DNA of 64,000 nucleotides from Mycolicibacterium nivoides. Lineage in GTDB: Bacteria > Actinomycetota > Actinomycetes > Mycobacteriales > Mycobacteriaceae. Both the position numbers and the translations under genes were made by a program. The stretch lies in NCBI RefSeq assembly GCF_003855255.1, contig NZ_CP034072.1:6490753-6554752 (forward strand), given 5' to 3'. The first letter of the stretch is position 1. Each line of letters begins with the position of its first letter. The notes beneath the pieces were generated by a model. It had not been told where the DNA came from. It did no database searches and saw only the letters and a program-made list of their open reading frames with translations. Shown here piece by piece: positions 1-8,454 of the stretch.

Positions 1-99
1 TTGTGCCATCAACCGTTAACAAGGGCGTGCAAAGACAGCAAACTTTCGCCGCGACCTGCAGAAACCGTTGACGCTGAGTTACTTTCGCAAACGTCAGCG

Positions 100-1689
100 C
101 TATTGGGCGTTGATGGGCGACCCGAACCGCTCCCTGAGTTCAGTCTTGAGCACCTTGCCCGAGGGGTTGCGGGGCAGCGCGTCAACGATTTCGAGTGCCT
201 TCGGATGCTTGTAGCGAGCCAGACGTTCGGTGAGGAACCCGTCGAGATCCCCGAGATTCAGTACGTCGCCTCTGGTGAGAGCGACCACCGCAACCGGAAC
301 CTCGCCCCATCTCTCGTCATGCCGGCCGATCACGGCGACCTCGGTGATGGCGGGGTGCCCGGCGAGGACGTTCTCGACTTCGGCGCAGTAGATGTTCTCG
401 CCGCCGGAGATGATCATGTCCTTCTTGCGGTCGACGACCCAGATGTAGCCCTCCTCGTCCTGACGGACCAGATCGCCGGAGTGGAACCAGCCGCCGGCGA
501 ACGCCTCGGCCGTGGCCTTGGGGTTGTTCCAGTAGCCGGCCATCAAAGTTGGGGCGCGGTAGACGATCTCGCCGACATCGCCGACGGGGACGTCGTTCAT
601 GTTCTCGTCCACGATGCGGGCCGAGACGGTGGGGATGACCTGGCCGACCGAACCGAGCTTGCGAATTGCGTCGTCCGCCAACAGCATGCAGGTAACCGGG
701 GACATCTCGGTCTGACCGAACGCAGCAAGGATCTGGCTGCCGGGGAAGGTCTCGGCCATTGCACGTAGCAAGGTGTCCGAGGCCGGCGCAGCGCCCCACG
801 ACAGGGCCCGCAGGCAAAGATCGCGCGGATTGGCCTTCTGCTCAGCGCAAACCGCCTGCCACTGCGCGGGCACCAGGAAGATCGCCGTCACCTTCTCGGC
901 CGCCAGCACGTCGAGCAGTGCACCCGGATCGAACGCCCCGAGCGGATAGATCACCGTGGGCAGGCCCAGTGTCAGACCCGTGTTCACGTTTCCCGCGACG
1001 CCGGCGATGTGGAACAGCGGGACGCCGATGAAGCCGACGTCGTTGTTGATGTCGACGCCGGTGGTGAACAGGTTGGTCATGCCCTGCCCGGCGAGGTTGG
1101 CATGGGTCAGCACCGCGCCCTTGGGCCGGCCGGTCGTGCCCGAGGTGTACATGATCAGGGCGGGGGCATCGCTGGGGATGTCGACCGGTTGCGCGGGGTC
1201 GCCGTCTTCGGTGATCAGGTCCTCATAGCCGAGGACGTCATCTTCCGTCGGTGCGTCGGCCACGATGACCGTCGACAGCGTGGCATCGAGATCGCGTACC
1301 GCCGTGGCGACTCCGGCGAGTACGGGCTCGGTGACGATGACGCGGGCCGCGCAGTCGCCGACCAGGAAGGCCACCTCGGGTGGGGTCATCCGGAAGTTCA
1401 CCGGCACCGCGATGGCGCCGAGCTTGTTGGCCGCCAGCATCGCCTCGATGAACTCGGGCCGGTTCAGCATGAGGATCAGCACCCGGTCACCGAAGCCGAC
1501 CCCACGCCGGTTCAGGGCGCCGGCCAGCTTGGTCACCCGGTGGTCGAGCTCGCGCCATGTGGTGGTGTGCCCCAGGTACCGCAGGGCGGTCTTGTCGGGC
1601 TGCATGAGGGCATGCCGGGTCAGTTGATTGGCCCAGTTCTGACGACGGGCCAGGTATGGCTGCTCAGTGGGGAACGGCTCGGCAGTCAA
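100..1689 (-). CDS. fadD5: Fatty-acid--CoA ligase, FadD5-like
   Basis: ATP-dependent acyl-CoA (or acyl-AMP) synthetase of the ANL superfamily, activating fatty acids in the cytoplasm. The 529-residue protein has the P-loop-like motif YTSGTTGRPKG at about 181-191, a GQTE box, the GWFHSGD motif, KDMIISGGENIY and the C-terminal lysine motif NPSGKVLKT. An in-frame extension reaches far upstream (788 codons in all), but the start chosen here is a TTG at 1689 giving MTAEPFP, because the next segment (PYLARRQNW) aligns with the start region of M. tuberculosis FadD5 (Rv0166) as I remember it. A second TTG lies at about 1738. The gene is divergent from a GntR regulator, as fadD5 and mce1R are in M. 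tuberculosis. There FadD5 leads the mce1 lipid-import operon and is repressed by Mce1R; that operon would lie outside this window. Confidence 0.9.
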   Translation of the reverse strand: MTAEPFPTEQPYLARRQNWANQLTRHALMQPDKTALRYLGHTTTWRELDHRVTKLAGALNRRGVGFGDRVLILMLNRPEFIEAMLAANKLGAIAVPVNFRMTPPEVAFLVGDCAARVIVTEPVLAGVATAVRDLDATLSTVIVADAPTEDDVLGYEDLITEDGDPAQPVDIPSDAPALIMYTSGTTGRPKGAVLTHANLAGQGMTNLFTTGVDINNDVGFIGVPLFHIAGVAGNVNTGLTLGLPTVIYPLGAFDPGALLDVLAAEKVTAIFLVPAQWQAVCAEQKANPRDLCLRALSWGAAPASDTLLRAMAETFPGSQILAAFGQTEMSPVTCMLLADDAIRKLGSVGQVIPTVSARIVDENMNDVPVGDVGEIVYRAPTLMAGYWNNPKATAEAFAGGWFHSGDLVRQDEEGYIWVVDRKKDMIISGGENIYCAEVENVLAGHPAITEVAVIGRHDERWGEVPVAVVALTRGDVLNLGDLDGFLTERLARYKHPKALEIVDALPRNPSGKVLKTELRERFGSPINAQ

Positions 1690-1731
1690 CGGATCTGCAC
1701 TCCATCGGTATCGAGTTGCACGAATTTTATA

Positions 1732-1741
1732 TTTGATCAAA
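1732..1741. promoter_or_regulatory. Palindrome TTTGATCAAA in the fadD5/mce1R intergenic region
   Basis: A perfect 10-bp palindrome lies between the divergent fadD5 and GntR genes. FadR-type GntR proteins bind short symmetric sites, so this is a reasonable candidate operator for the neighbouring regulator. That assignment is inference from position and symmetry only. Confidence 0.4.
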
Positions 1742-1815
1742 CATGGGGTTGCCCCGGTCACACTATGGCCTCGGCGCCTCGGCGACAAGCCCACCAGAAA
1801 GGCGACCGGATTCCC

Positions 1816-2508
1816 GTGAATGCACCTGCCAGAGTGGCCGTGCAACGTCGTCGCGGGGGTCGGCGCGAGCAACTTTCCGACGAGGTCGCCGCCCAGCTCC
1901 GGGCCGAGATCATGACCGGTGTCCTGCGGCCCGGGACCTTCATCCGTCTCGACGAGACCGCCGCGGCGCTCGGGGTGAGCATCACCCCCGTGCGGGAGGC
2001 ACTGCGCACACTGCGCGGCGAGGGCATGGTGCAGCTGGAGCCCAACCGCGGACACGTCGTGGTGCCCCTCACGCGCGCCGACGTCGAAGACATCTTCTGG
2101 TTGCAGGCCACCATCGCGCGAGAGCTCGCCGCCACCGCCACAACCCGCATCACCGCCGCCGAGATCGACGAGCTGGAACAGCTCAATGCCGAGCTCGCGG
2201 CCGCGGTCAAGGCTCACGATCCCGTGGCGATCTCGTCCGCCGAGTTCACCTTCCACCGGGCGTTCAACCATGCCAGCGGACGCATCAAGCTGGCTTGGTT
2301 CCTGCTGCACGTCGCGCGGTACCTGCCCGCCCTCATCTATTCGACCGATCCGAAGTGGGGCACCGAGGCCGTGGAGAACCACCGGCTGCTGATCGACGCG
2401 CTGCGCCGTCGGGATGCGACGGCAGCAGTGGAGCTCAACGCGAACCAGTTCACCGATGCAGCCCAACGGCTCATCGCGCGGCTCGACGACATCGGGATGT
2501 GGGACTGA
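1816..2508 (+). CDS. mce1R: GntR (FadR subfamily) regulator, Mce1R-like
   Basis: DNA-binding repressor of 230 residues. The N-terminal winged helix contains DEVAAQLRAEIM, LDETAAALGVSITPVREAL and the wing LEPNRGHVVVPL. The C-terminal half is the all-helical FCD ligand domain (DIFWLQATIARELAA, FHRAFNHASGRIKLAWFLL). Sequence and divergent placement beside a FadD5-like gene match M. tuberculosis Rv0165c (Mce1R), which represses mce1 in response to fatty acids. I chose GTG 1816 because the encoded VNAP matches the MNAP start of Mce1R. ATG 1765 is in frame and would add 17 residues; the frame is open even further upstream. Confidence 0.88.
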   Translation: MNAPARVAVQRRRGGRREQLSDEVAAQLRAEIMTGVLRPGTFIRLDETAAALGVSITPVREALRTLRGEGMVQLEPNRGHVVVPLTRADVEDIFWLQATIARELAATATTRITAAEIDELEQLNAELAAAVKAHDPVAISSAEFTFHRAFNHASGRIKLAWFLLHVARYLPALIYSTDPKWGTEAVENHRLLIDALRRRDATAAVELNANQFTDAAQRLIARLDDIGMWD

Positions 2509-2539
2509 CGCGCGAGTGGGCCGCCTCTACCTCGTCGAG

Positions 2540-2588
2540 TGCGACGTAAGCGTCCTAACGCAGCGTCGTCAGCGACGTTTGCGTCGCA
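2540..2588. terminator. Stem-loop between convergent genes
   Basis: A 15-bp stem (2540-2554 with 2574-2588, two positions pairing only as G-U in RNA) with a 19-base loop sits between the convergent mce1R and TB18.5-like genes. It has no U-tract, as is common in mycobacteria, and could end transcription from either side. Confidence 0.5.
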
Positions 2589-2606
2589 TTCGGTGAGAAA
2601 GGGACC

Positions 2607-3044
2607 TCAGGTCAGCTGCTGCACCCTGGTGATGAGGGCGTTGGCCAGGTGGTCCAGGGTGTCCCCGATGAGCTTCTTGACCATCATGGCCGGGATCGGC
2701 AGCTTGACCTCCACCTCGAGGTCAACCTGAAGCAGCGTGCTGTCGGGCCCGAGGGGCACGACCGAGAACCTCTGCTCCTGCTTGGTGAAGTGGTCGCCCT
2801 GCTGCAACACGGTGAAGATCTGGTTCTCCGCCGGGTAGTAGACGGCGTTGATGAAGATGCCGGACTGACCCTGGATCTCGACGTCGAGCCGCAACTGGCT
2901 GGGCCGGCCGTCGTCGTAGCGGGCCAGGATCCAGCAGCCCTTGATCTCGGGGTTCCACTGCGGATAGGCCTCGAAATCACCGACGATCGCCATGATCTTG
3001 TCGGCAGGGGCATCAACCTCGACGGTCTTGCTCACGAGTGGCAT
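2607..3044 (-). CDS. SRPBCC (START-like) lipid-binding family protein, TB18.5-like
   Basis: A 145-residue soluble protein with the helix-grip SRPBCC fold: it begins VSKTVEVDAPADKIMAIVGDF, followed by the typical YPQWNPEIKG turn. The run ARYDDGRPSQLRLD and the segment VYYPAENQIFTV match M. tuberculosis Rv0164 (TB18.5), a culture-filtrate antigen of unknown ligand. The family usually carries a hydrophobic molecule in its cavity. Its start overlaps the end of the upstream thioesterase gene by 32 bases (3013-3044), so the two are probably co-translated. Confidence 0.85.
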   Translation of the reverse strand: MPLVSKTVEVDAPADKIMAIVGDFEAYPQWNPEIKGCWILARYDDGRPSQLRLDVEIQGQSGIFINAVYYPAENQIFTVLQQGDHFTKQEQRFSVVPLGPDSTLLQVDLEVEVKLPIPAMMVKKLIGDTLDHLANALITRVQQLT

Positions 3045-3477
3045 CCGGCGATGATATCGACCGCAGCAGATCGCGGATCACGTCGGGAATCGGTACCGGA
3101 CGGCGCGTGGTCCGGTCCACGTAGACATGCACCCAGTGGCCGACCGCCGCCACCGGCCCGTCCGGCTCGAACAATCCCAGCCGGTAGGTGACGCTGCTGT
3201 TCCCCAACCGGGCCACCGCCAGACCGACCACCAACGGGTCGGGGAACTTCAACTCCGCGAAGTAGCGGCACCCGGACTCGGCGACCACACCGAGCCAGGG
3301 CGCGGTGACCGGATCGATGTCGCAGTTGGTGTTGATCCAGCCGTTGATCGCCGTGTCGAACAGTTCGTAATACACCGCGTTGTTGAGGTGGCCGAACATG
3401 TCGTTGTCGGTCCATCGGGTCAGCACCGGCCAGTGCAGCGGAAAATCCTCGCGGGTCAGGTCGGCAGCGTCGGTCAT
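3013..3477 (-). CDS. Acyl-CoA thioesterase, hotdog fold (4HBT type)
   Basis: A hotdog thioesterase of 154 residues, likely hydrolysing acyl- or aroyl-CoA. The active-site helix region reads DNDMFGHLNNAVYYELFD, which carries the Asp and the HxNN pattern of 4-hydroxybenzoyl-CoA thioesterases. The frame is open for 22 more codons, but ATG 3477 (MTDAADLT) places the start just before the conserved domain and leaves a 36-bp divergent promoter region with the alcohol dehydrogenase. It corresponds in order to M. tuberculosis Rv0163. Its 3' end overlaps the TB18.5-like gene. Confidence 0.85.
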   Translation of the reverse strand: MTDAADLTREDFPLHWPVLTRWTDNDMFGHLNNAVYYELFDTAINGWINTNCDIDPVTAPWLGVVAESGCRYFAELKFPDPLVVGLAVARLGNSSVTYRLGLFEPDGPVAAVGHWVHVYVDRTTRRPVPIPDVIRDLLRSISSPDATREQDRRG

Positions 3478-3513
3478 GGCTGAAGTCTGACAGCAGGTGA
3501 CAGGCTGGTGGGT

Positions 3514-4605
3514 ATGAAGATCCGCGGAGCCGTCCTTGAGCACATCGGCCTCTCCCGCCCGTACGCCACGTCGCAGCCGATCCGGGTGAGCGACCTTGAC
3601 CTCGCCGAACCCGGCCCGGGCGAACTACTGGTGCGCATCGAGGCCGCGGGGCTGTGCCACTCCGATCTGTCCGTCGTCGACGGCAACCGGGTACGCCCGG
3701 TCCCGATGCTGCTGGGGCATGAGGCCGCCGGGATCGTCGAAGCGGGTGACACCGATCTGCCGGTGGGCCAACGAGTGGTGATGACGTTCCTGCCGCGCTG
3801 CGGGGATTGCCCCGCGTGTGCCACCGACGGCCTGACACCCTGCGGTCCCGGATCGGCCGCCAACGGCGCGGGCACGTTGATGAACGGCGACATCCGGCTG
3901 ACCCGCGACGGCCAACCGGTGTTCCACCACCTCGGGGTATCCGGTTTCGCCACCTATGCCGTCGTCGACCGCCGGTCGGTGGTGCCCGTCCCGAATGATG
4001 TCCCCGCCACGGTGGCCTCACTGTTGGGTTGTGCGGTGCTCACCGGCGGCGGTGCCGTGCTGAACGTCGGCACGCCGCGGGCCGGCCAGACCGTGGCAGT
4101 GGTCGGCCTGGGCGGTGTCGGCATGGCGGCGGCCCTGACCGCGCTCGCCCACGACGGCGTCCGCGTCATCGGCGTGGACCAGCTGCCGGACAAGCTGGCC
4201 CGGGCGCGTGAACTCGGCGTGCACGAGACCTACACCCCCGAGCAGGCCGCCGACCTCAAGGCCGACGTGGTGATCGAAGCCGCGGGCCACCCCGCCGCGT
4301 TGGAAACCTCAATCGCGCTCACCGGGCCGGGCGGTCGCACGATCACCGTCGGCCTGCCCCGTCCGGACGCCCGAATCTCGGTGTCACCGTTGGGTTTCGT
4401 GGCCGAGGGCCGATCGCTGATCGGCAGCTACCTGGGTTCGGCGGTACCGGCCCGCGACATCCCTCGGTTCGTCGAACTCTGGCGCGCCGGACGGCTACCC
4501 GTCGAGCAGCTGGTGTCCTCGAGTATCACCCTCGATCAGATCAACGCCGGCATGGACGAGCTGGCCGAGGGGCGGGCCGTGCGCCAGATCATCGAGTTCG
4601 GTTAG
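3514..4605 (+). CDS. Zinc-dependent alcohol dehydrogenase, AdhE1-like
   Basis: Medium-chain dehydrogenase/reductase of 363 residues oxidising alcohols with NAD(P). The catalytic zinc ligands are in GLCHSDLSVVDG and LLGHEAAG. The four structural-zinc cysteines lie in CGDCPACATDGLTPC. The Rossmann motif is VVGLGGVGMAAA. ATG 3514 is preferred; GTG 3508 would add two residues. The position matches M. tuberculosis Rv0162c (adhE1). Its stop codon overlaps the stop of the convergent acyl-CoA dehydrogenase by four bases. Confidence 0.9.
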   Translation: MKIRGAVLEHIGLSRPYATSQPIRVSDLDLAEPGPGELLVRIEAAGLCHSDLSVVDGNRVRPVPMLLGHEAAGIVEAGDTDLPVGQRVVMTFLPRCGDCPACATDGLTPCGPGSAANGAGTLMNGDIRLTRDGQPVFHHLGVSGFATYAVVDRRSVVPVPNDVPATVASLLGCAVLTGGGAVLNVGTPRAGQTVAVVGLGGVGMAAALTALAHDGVRVIGVDQLPDKLARARELGVHETYTPEQAADLKADVVIEAAGHPAALETSIALTGPGGRTITVGLPRPDARISVSPLGFVAEGRSLIGSYLGSAVPARDIPRFVELWRAGRLPVEQLVSSSITLDQINAGMDELAEGRAVRQIIEFG

Positions 4606-6311
4606 AACCAGTTGTCCCGCATCTCCAGCGTGGTGCGGTCCAGACTCTCCAGCAGGTCCAATTGCGGTGCGGTCTTGGGCAGTTCGTAACGGAAGAAGTA
4701 CCGGGCGGCCTGACGCTTGCCGTCATAGAAGTCGCCCGTGCGTCCTTCCGCCGCCAGGTACTGCTCCAGCCAGATCCACGCCACCACGATGTGCCCGAAC
4801 GCCTCGAGGTACACGGCGCTGTTGGCCATCGCGGCCTCGACGTCACCGGAGGCGAACATCGCGCCGGTGACCGCGACCAGCCGCTGCCAGGACGCGTCCA
4901 GTTGCGCGGCCAACTCGGGAGCCGCACCTGTGGCCCGCGAGACGGTTGCGGCGATCCGCTCCCCCAGCGCCGCGAGACCAGCTCCGCCGTTCTGGGTCAC
5001 CTTGCGACCCAACAGGTCCAGGCTCTGGATACCGTGGGTGCCCTCGTGGATCGGGTTGAGCCGATTGTCGCGGTAGTGCTGCTCGACGTCGTACTCGCGG
5101 GTGTAGCCGTAGCCGCCGTGAACCTGGATCGCCAGGCTGTTGGCCTCCACGCACCATTGCGACGGCCAGCTCTTGGCCACCGGGGTGAGAATGTCGAGCA
5201 CCGCGGTGTCATCGGTATCGACCAGCTTGGCGCAGTAGAGCGCGAGCGCCAGCCCACCTTCGACATAGGCCTTCTGCGCCAACAGCATTCGCTTGACGTC
5301 CGCGTGCTCGATGATCGGCACCTGCGGGGTCGACGGATCTTTGACGCCCAACGGTCGGCCCTGCGGACGCTCGCGCGCATACTCCAGCGACTTGAGGTAG
5401 CCGGTGTAGCCGAGCGCGACAGCGCCCATCCCGACACCCAGGCGGGCTTCGTTCATCATGTGGAACATGTAGACGATGCCGCGGTGCGGCTCCCCGACCA
5501 GGTAACCGACCGCGCCGTCGAAGTTGAGCACGGTGTTGGTGATACCGCGTTGTCCCATCTTGTGATTCAGCCCGGAGATGGCCACCCCGTTGCGGGTACC
5601 GTCGGCCAGGAACTTCGGCACGATGAACAGCGAGATGCCCTTGGTGCCGGCCGGGCCACCCGGAATCTTGGCCAGCACCAGATTGACGATGTTCTCGGTG
5701 AGCTCATGTTCGGCGCCGGATATCCACATCTTCGAGCCGAACAACCGGTAACTGCCGTCGGCCTGCGGTTCGGCGCGGGTGGTGATGTCGGCCAGCGACG
5801 ATCCGGCCTGGGTCTCCGACAGCGCCATGGTGCCCGAGAACCGGCCCGCCAGCATGGGTTTGACGAAGGTCTCGATCTGCTCGGCCGAACCGAAACGGGC
5901 CAGCAGGTTGGCATTGGCGATGGTCAGCATCAGATAGCCCGAGGTCGACACGTTCGCCGCGGAGATCCATGCGAACGCGGCCTGCGCGACGGTGGCGGGC
6001 AGCTGCGCGCCGCCGATCTCGGCGTCCATCCCCATGGCGATCAGGTCGGCCGCCGCGAATGCGTCCCACGCCTCTTTCACGTCAGGGATCAGAGTGACGG
6101 CCTGTCCGTCGAACGTCGGCTCGTTGGCATCGCTGAGCTTGTTGTGCGGCGCGAAGTAGCGGGTCGCGAGTTGCTCGCACAGATCCAGTACACCGTCGAA
6201 GGTTTCGCGCGAGTGTTCGGTGAATCGGTCCAGCGTCGTGAGCTTTTCGACGTCCAACCACTCGTAGAGCAGGAAGTCCAGGTCGCGCCGCGAGAGGATC
6301 GTCGACTTCAT
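4602..6311 (-). CDS. Long-form acyl-CoA dehydrogenase (DmdC-like architecture)
   Basis: FAD-dependent acyl-CoA dehydrogenase of 569 residues, longer than the usual 380-400. The core motifs are present: MALSETQAGSSLADI, KMWISGAEHE, the mid-domain ISLFIVPKFL and the C-terminal VQHGGYGYTREYDVEQHYRD. The extra length comes from an N-terminal extension and a C-terminal helical extension after the usual end of the enzyme (from about LDLLGRK on). This is the layout of the 3-methylmercaptopropionyl-CoA dehydrogenase (DmdC) and FadE5-like group. The true substrate cannot be read from sequence. The gene is convergent with the alcohol dehydrogenase and follows the ECF sigma gene by nine bases on the same strand, so it may be in one transcript with it. 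Confidence 0.88.
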   Translation of the reverse strand: MKSTILSRRDLDFLLYEWLDVEKLTTLDRFTEHSRETFDGVLDLCEQLATRYFAPHNKLSDANEPTFDGQAVTLIPDVKEAWDAFAAADLIAMGMDAEIGGAQLPATVAQAAFAWISAANVSTSGYLMLTIANANLLARFGSAEQIETFVKPMLAGRFSGTMALSETQAGSSLADITTRAEPQADGSYRLFGSKMWISGAEHELTENIVNLVLAKIPGGPAGTKGISLFIVPKFLADGTRNGVAISGLNHKMGQRGITNTVLNFDGAVGYLVGEPHRGIVYMFHMMNEARLGVGMGAVALGYTGYLKSLEYARERPQGRPLGVKDPSTPQVPIIEHADVKRMLLAQKAYVEGGLALALYCAKLVDTDDTAVLDILTPVAKSWPSQWCVEANSLAIQVHGGYGYTREYDVEQHYRDNRLNPIHEGTHGIQSLDLLGRKVTQNGGAGLAALGERIAATVSRATGAAPELAAQLDASWQRLVAVTGAMFASGDVEAAMANSAVYLEAFGHIVVAWIWLEQYLAAEGRTGDFYDGKRQAARYFFRYELPKTAPQLDLLESLDRTTLEMRDNWF

Positions 6312-6320
6312 GCCGCCAGG

Positions 6321-7205
6321 TTAATCGTCAGCAGGCGGCTCGGGCAGCGACATCCGGGCCAGCCTTCGTGGATCGACGATCGACACGATCCCGACCAGCC
6401 GGCCCCCGTCGACGGAGCACGCCATCACGCCGAGCGGACGACCCTTCGGCCCCCATGCCAGGATCCCCGGCTCGCCGTTCACCGACACCCTCCGGGCGAC
6501 GACGCGGGTTCCCTGGCCGCGTCGGACCGCGGCGACGACGGACTCCGACCCGGTCCCGACGGTCACTCCGGCGGCCGTATACCGCTGCCAGCTGACGTCG
6601 GGGTCGAGCACGCGCAACAACGCGTCGAAGTCGCCGTCACGAGCGGCGGCCAGGAAGGCGTCGACGACCTCACGCTGCTCCTGCTTCCGGCGGCGGTCGC
6701 CGGTGGGCGGCGGCACGTCCTGCACCTTCCGGCGCGCGCGGCTGGCCATCATCTTGACGGCGTCGCTCGACTTGTCGAGGATCTGCCCGATGTCGGCGAA
6801 CGGCACGGCGAACATGTCGTGCAGGACGAACGCCAGGCGTTCGTCCGGGCGCAGTGATCCCAGCACGACGAGCATCGCCAGCCCGACCGAGTCCGCGAGC
6901 ACCGCGGCGTCCTCCGGCGAGTCGACGTCTTCGGTGACGACGAGTTCAGGAAGGTCGGCGGTGGGCGTCAGCTCGGCGCGGCTGGAGCGCGACCGCAACA
7001 TGTCGATACAGATGCGGCCCAACACAGTTGTCAGCCAGCCGACGACATTCTCGATCGAGTCCGCGTCTTGACGCGATAGGCGTAGCCAGGCTTCCTGCAC
7101 GGCGTCCTCGGCGTCCGCTCGTGAGCCGAGGACGCGGTGGGCCACCGCGAGCAGGCGCGGGCGCTGTTGCTCGAATGTCTCCGCCAGTGATGCCTCGGGC
7201 GTCAT
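6321..7205 (-). CDS. ECF sigma factor with C-terminal SnoaL-like domain (SigJ/ECF41-like)
   Basis: RNA polymerase sigma factor of 294 residues. Region 2 spans about 8-75 (RVLGSRADAEDAVQEAWLRL, WLTTVLGRICIDMLRSR). Region 4 spans about 110-165 (LRPDERLAFVLHDMF, FADIGQILDKSSDAVKMMASRARRK). It is followed by a SnoaL/NTF2-like domain (about 180-290) as in SigJ and ECF41 factors, where that domain replaces an anti-sigma factor. The end segment VDPRRLARM resembles the NPDKL motif of ECF41. I see no DGGGK motif. The divergent neighbour is a DoxX-like membrane protein, a plausible target. Confidence 0.88.
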   Translation of the reverse strand: MTPEASLAETFEQQRPRLLAVAHRVLGSRADAEDAVQEAWLRLSRQDADSIENVVGWLTTVLGRICIDMLRSRSSRAELTPTADLPELVVTEDVDSPEDAAVLADSVGLAMLVVLGSLRPDERLAFVLHDMFAVPFADIGQILDKSSDAVKMMASRARRKVQDVPPPTGDRRRKQEQREVVDAFLAAARDGDFDALLRVLDPDVSWQRYTAAGVTVGTGSESVVAAVRRGQGTRVVARRVSVNGEPGILAWGPKGRPLGVMACSVDGGRLVGIVSIVDPRRLARMSLPEPPADD

Positions 7206-7259
7206 CGGTTACCTCTCCTCGCACGGATCCGTCATAAGGGTGACGAGTCGGCAGGGCCC

Positions 7260-7292
7260 GACGTAACTACGAAGCCCAGACGTAACCACGAA
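7260..7292. repeat. Direct repeat GACGTAAC(t/c)ACGAA between sigma and DoxX genes
   Basis: Two 14-base copies (7260-7273 and 7279-7292) differ at one base and are 19 bases apart start to start. They lie upstream of the DoxX-like start within the divergent promoter region of an ECF sigma gene. They could be paired activator or sigma recognition sites. The second copy abuts the ribosome-binding region. Confidence 0.55.
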
Positions 7293-7304
7293 ACGGAGCG
7301 AAGA

Positions 7305-7685
7305 ATGCACACCACCCTGTGGATCATCACCATCGTCGCGGCAGCGGCCTACGTGGCCGGCGGGGCCAGCCTGTTGTTCATGTCCCGGCAGAAGTACCGG
7401 TCGCTGGGAAGAAATCAGCATTGGGTCGATGATTTCGGCGACGGCCACCTCACGGCGATCGCGACGATCAAACTCGTCGGTGGAATCGGCCTGGTGCTGC
7501 CCGTCGCGGTGGGTATCGCGCCCGTGCTGACCCCGGTGGCGGCCTGCGGCCTGGCCCTGTTCATGGCTGGTGCGGCCACGACCAGATTTCGTCGCAGCGA
7601 GTGGCCCTACATGGCCGGCGACATCGTCTTTATCGGTGTGTTCGCCTTCTTGGCGTGGGGCTGGTTCACCCTGCCCGTCACCTGA
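7305..7685 (+). CDS. DoxX-like four-helix membrane protein
   Basis: Integral membrane protein of 126 residues with four predicted hydrophobic segments: about 4-27, a second near IATIKLVGGIGLVLPVAVGI, a third near VAACGLALFMAGAA and a fourth near IVFIGVFAFLAWGWF. Size and topology fit the DoxX/DoxX-like family of small redox-linked membrane proteins. A good ribosome-binding site (ACGGAGCG) precedes ATG 7305. It is divergent from the ECF sigma gene and likely its regulon member. Its 3' end overlaps the convergent SDR gene by eight bases. Confidence 0.7.
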   Translation: MHTTLWIITIVAAAAYVAGGASLLFMSRQKYRSLGRNQHWVDDFGDGHLTAIATIKLVGGIGLVLPVAVGIAPVLTPVAACGLALFMAGAATTRFRRSEWPYMAGDIVFIGVFAFLAWGWFTLPVT

Positions 7686-8451
7686 TGGTGCTCACGCCGC
7701 CATCGACCGGGATGACCGCGCCCGTGATGTACGCGCTGGCCCGGCTGGCCAGGAACACCGAGATCCCGGCGATGTCGTCGGGCTGACCGATCCGGCCCAA
7801 GGGGAGACCGCCACCTACCTCATCGACGCCGCCGCGCAGCATCTCCTTGGTCATCCGGGATTCGAACAGGCCCGGTGCGATCGCGTTGACCAGGATCCGC
7901 GGGGCCAGTTCCCCGGCGAGGTGCCGCGTCAGCATGTGCACGGCAGCCTTGCTGGCGCTGTAGGAGAAGTTGTCGCGGCCCTTGCCGGGCGCGACGATGC
8001 CGTCGATGCTGCCGGTGTTGATCACGCGCGCCGGATCTTCTTCGGTGGCAGCGGCATTCAGCAGCGGCGTGAGCGCCCGGGTCAGCAGGAACACGCCTTT
8101 GACGTTGACGTCGTAGACCTTGTCGAACCCCGACTCCGGGAACTGGTCGTACGGTGCGCCCCAGGCCGCGCCCGCGTTGTTGAACAGCGCGTGTATCGCG
8201 TCCTCGCGCCCCGTCACCGCCGCGGTGAGCGCCGCGACCCCTTCGGCGGTCCCCAGGTCGGCAGGAACCGCGGAGATCCGGCCGAGCGGGGACAACGCGT
8301 CCACCGCCGCGGACAGCTCGGCCTCCTTGCGGCTCGAGACGTACACCGACGCCCCCGCCTGCAGCAGGCCACGGGCCATCATCAGGCCGATGCCACGGCC
8401 GCCTCCGGTGACGACGGCGACCTTGCCGTCCAGTCGGAACAGATCAGTCAC
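7678..8451 (-). CDS. Short-chain dehydrogenase/reductase
   Basis: NAD(P)-dependent SDR of 257 residues with the cofactor motif TGGGRGIG, NNAG, the catalytic Ser-Tyr-Lys set (NTGSIDG, YSASKAA) and a C-terminal TGAVIPVDGG. The GTG start at 8451 is three bases from the stop of the upstream TetR gene, so both form an operon led by the regulator. Many such pairs act on acyl or steroid alcohols, but the substrate is unknown. Confidence 0.88.
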   Translation of the reverse strand: MTDLFRLDGKVAVVTGGGRGIGLMMARGLLQAGASVYVSSRKEAELSAAVDALSPLGRISAVPADLGTAEGVAALTAAVTGREDAIHALFNNAGAAWGAPYDQFPESGFDKVYDVNVKGVFLLTRALTPLLNAAATEEDPARVINTGSIDGIVAPGKGRDNFSYSASKAAVHMLTRHLAGELAPRILVNAIAPGLFESRMTKEMLRGGVDEVGGGLPLGRIGQPDDIAGISVFLASRASAYITGAVIPVDGGVSTIR

Positions 8452-8454
8452 GTT

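Noticed and set aside
1..99. Start of the mce1 operon downstream of fadD5
   Set aside because: Only 99 bases are available and they show no YrbE-like coding sequence, so the presence of the operon cannot be claimed.
1..768. A plus-strand gene of 255 codons at the window start
   Set aside because: It is the reverse-strand shadow of fadD5, lacks recognisable domains and has the skewed composition of antisense frames in GC-rich DNA.
100..2466. A 788-residue protein from the full open frame of the fadD5 gene
   Set aside because: The upstream 259 codons lie over the mce1R gene on the opposite strand and lack acyl-CoA ligase similarity. The conserved protein begins at TTG 1689.
1009..2508. A 499-residue GntR protein using the whole open frame
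   Set aside because: The first 269 codons are antisense to fadD5. GntR/FadR proteins are about 230 residues, matching the GTG 1816 start.
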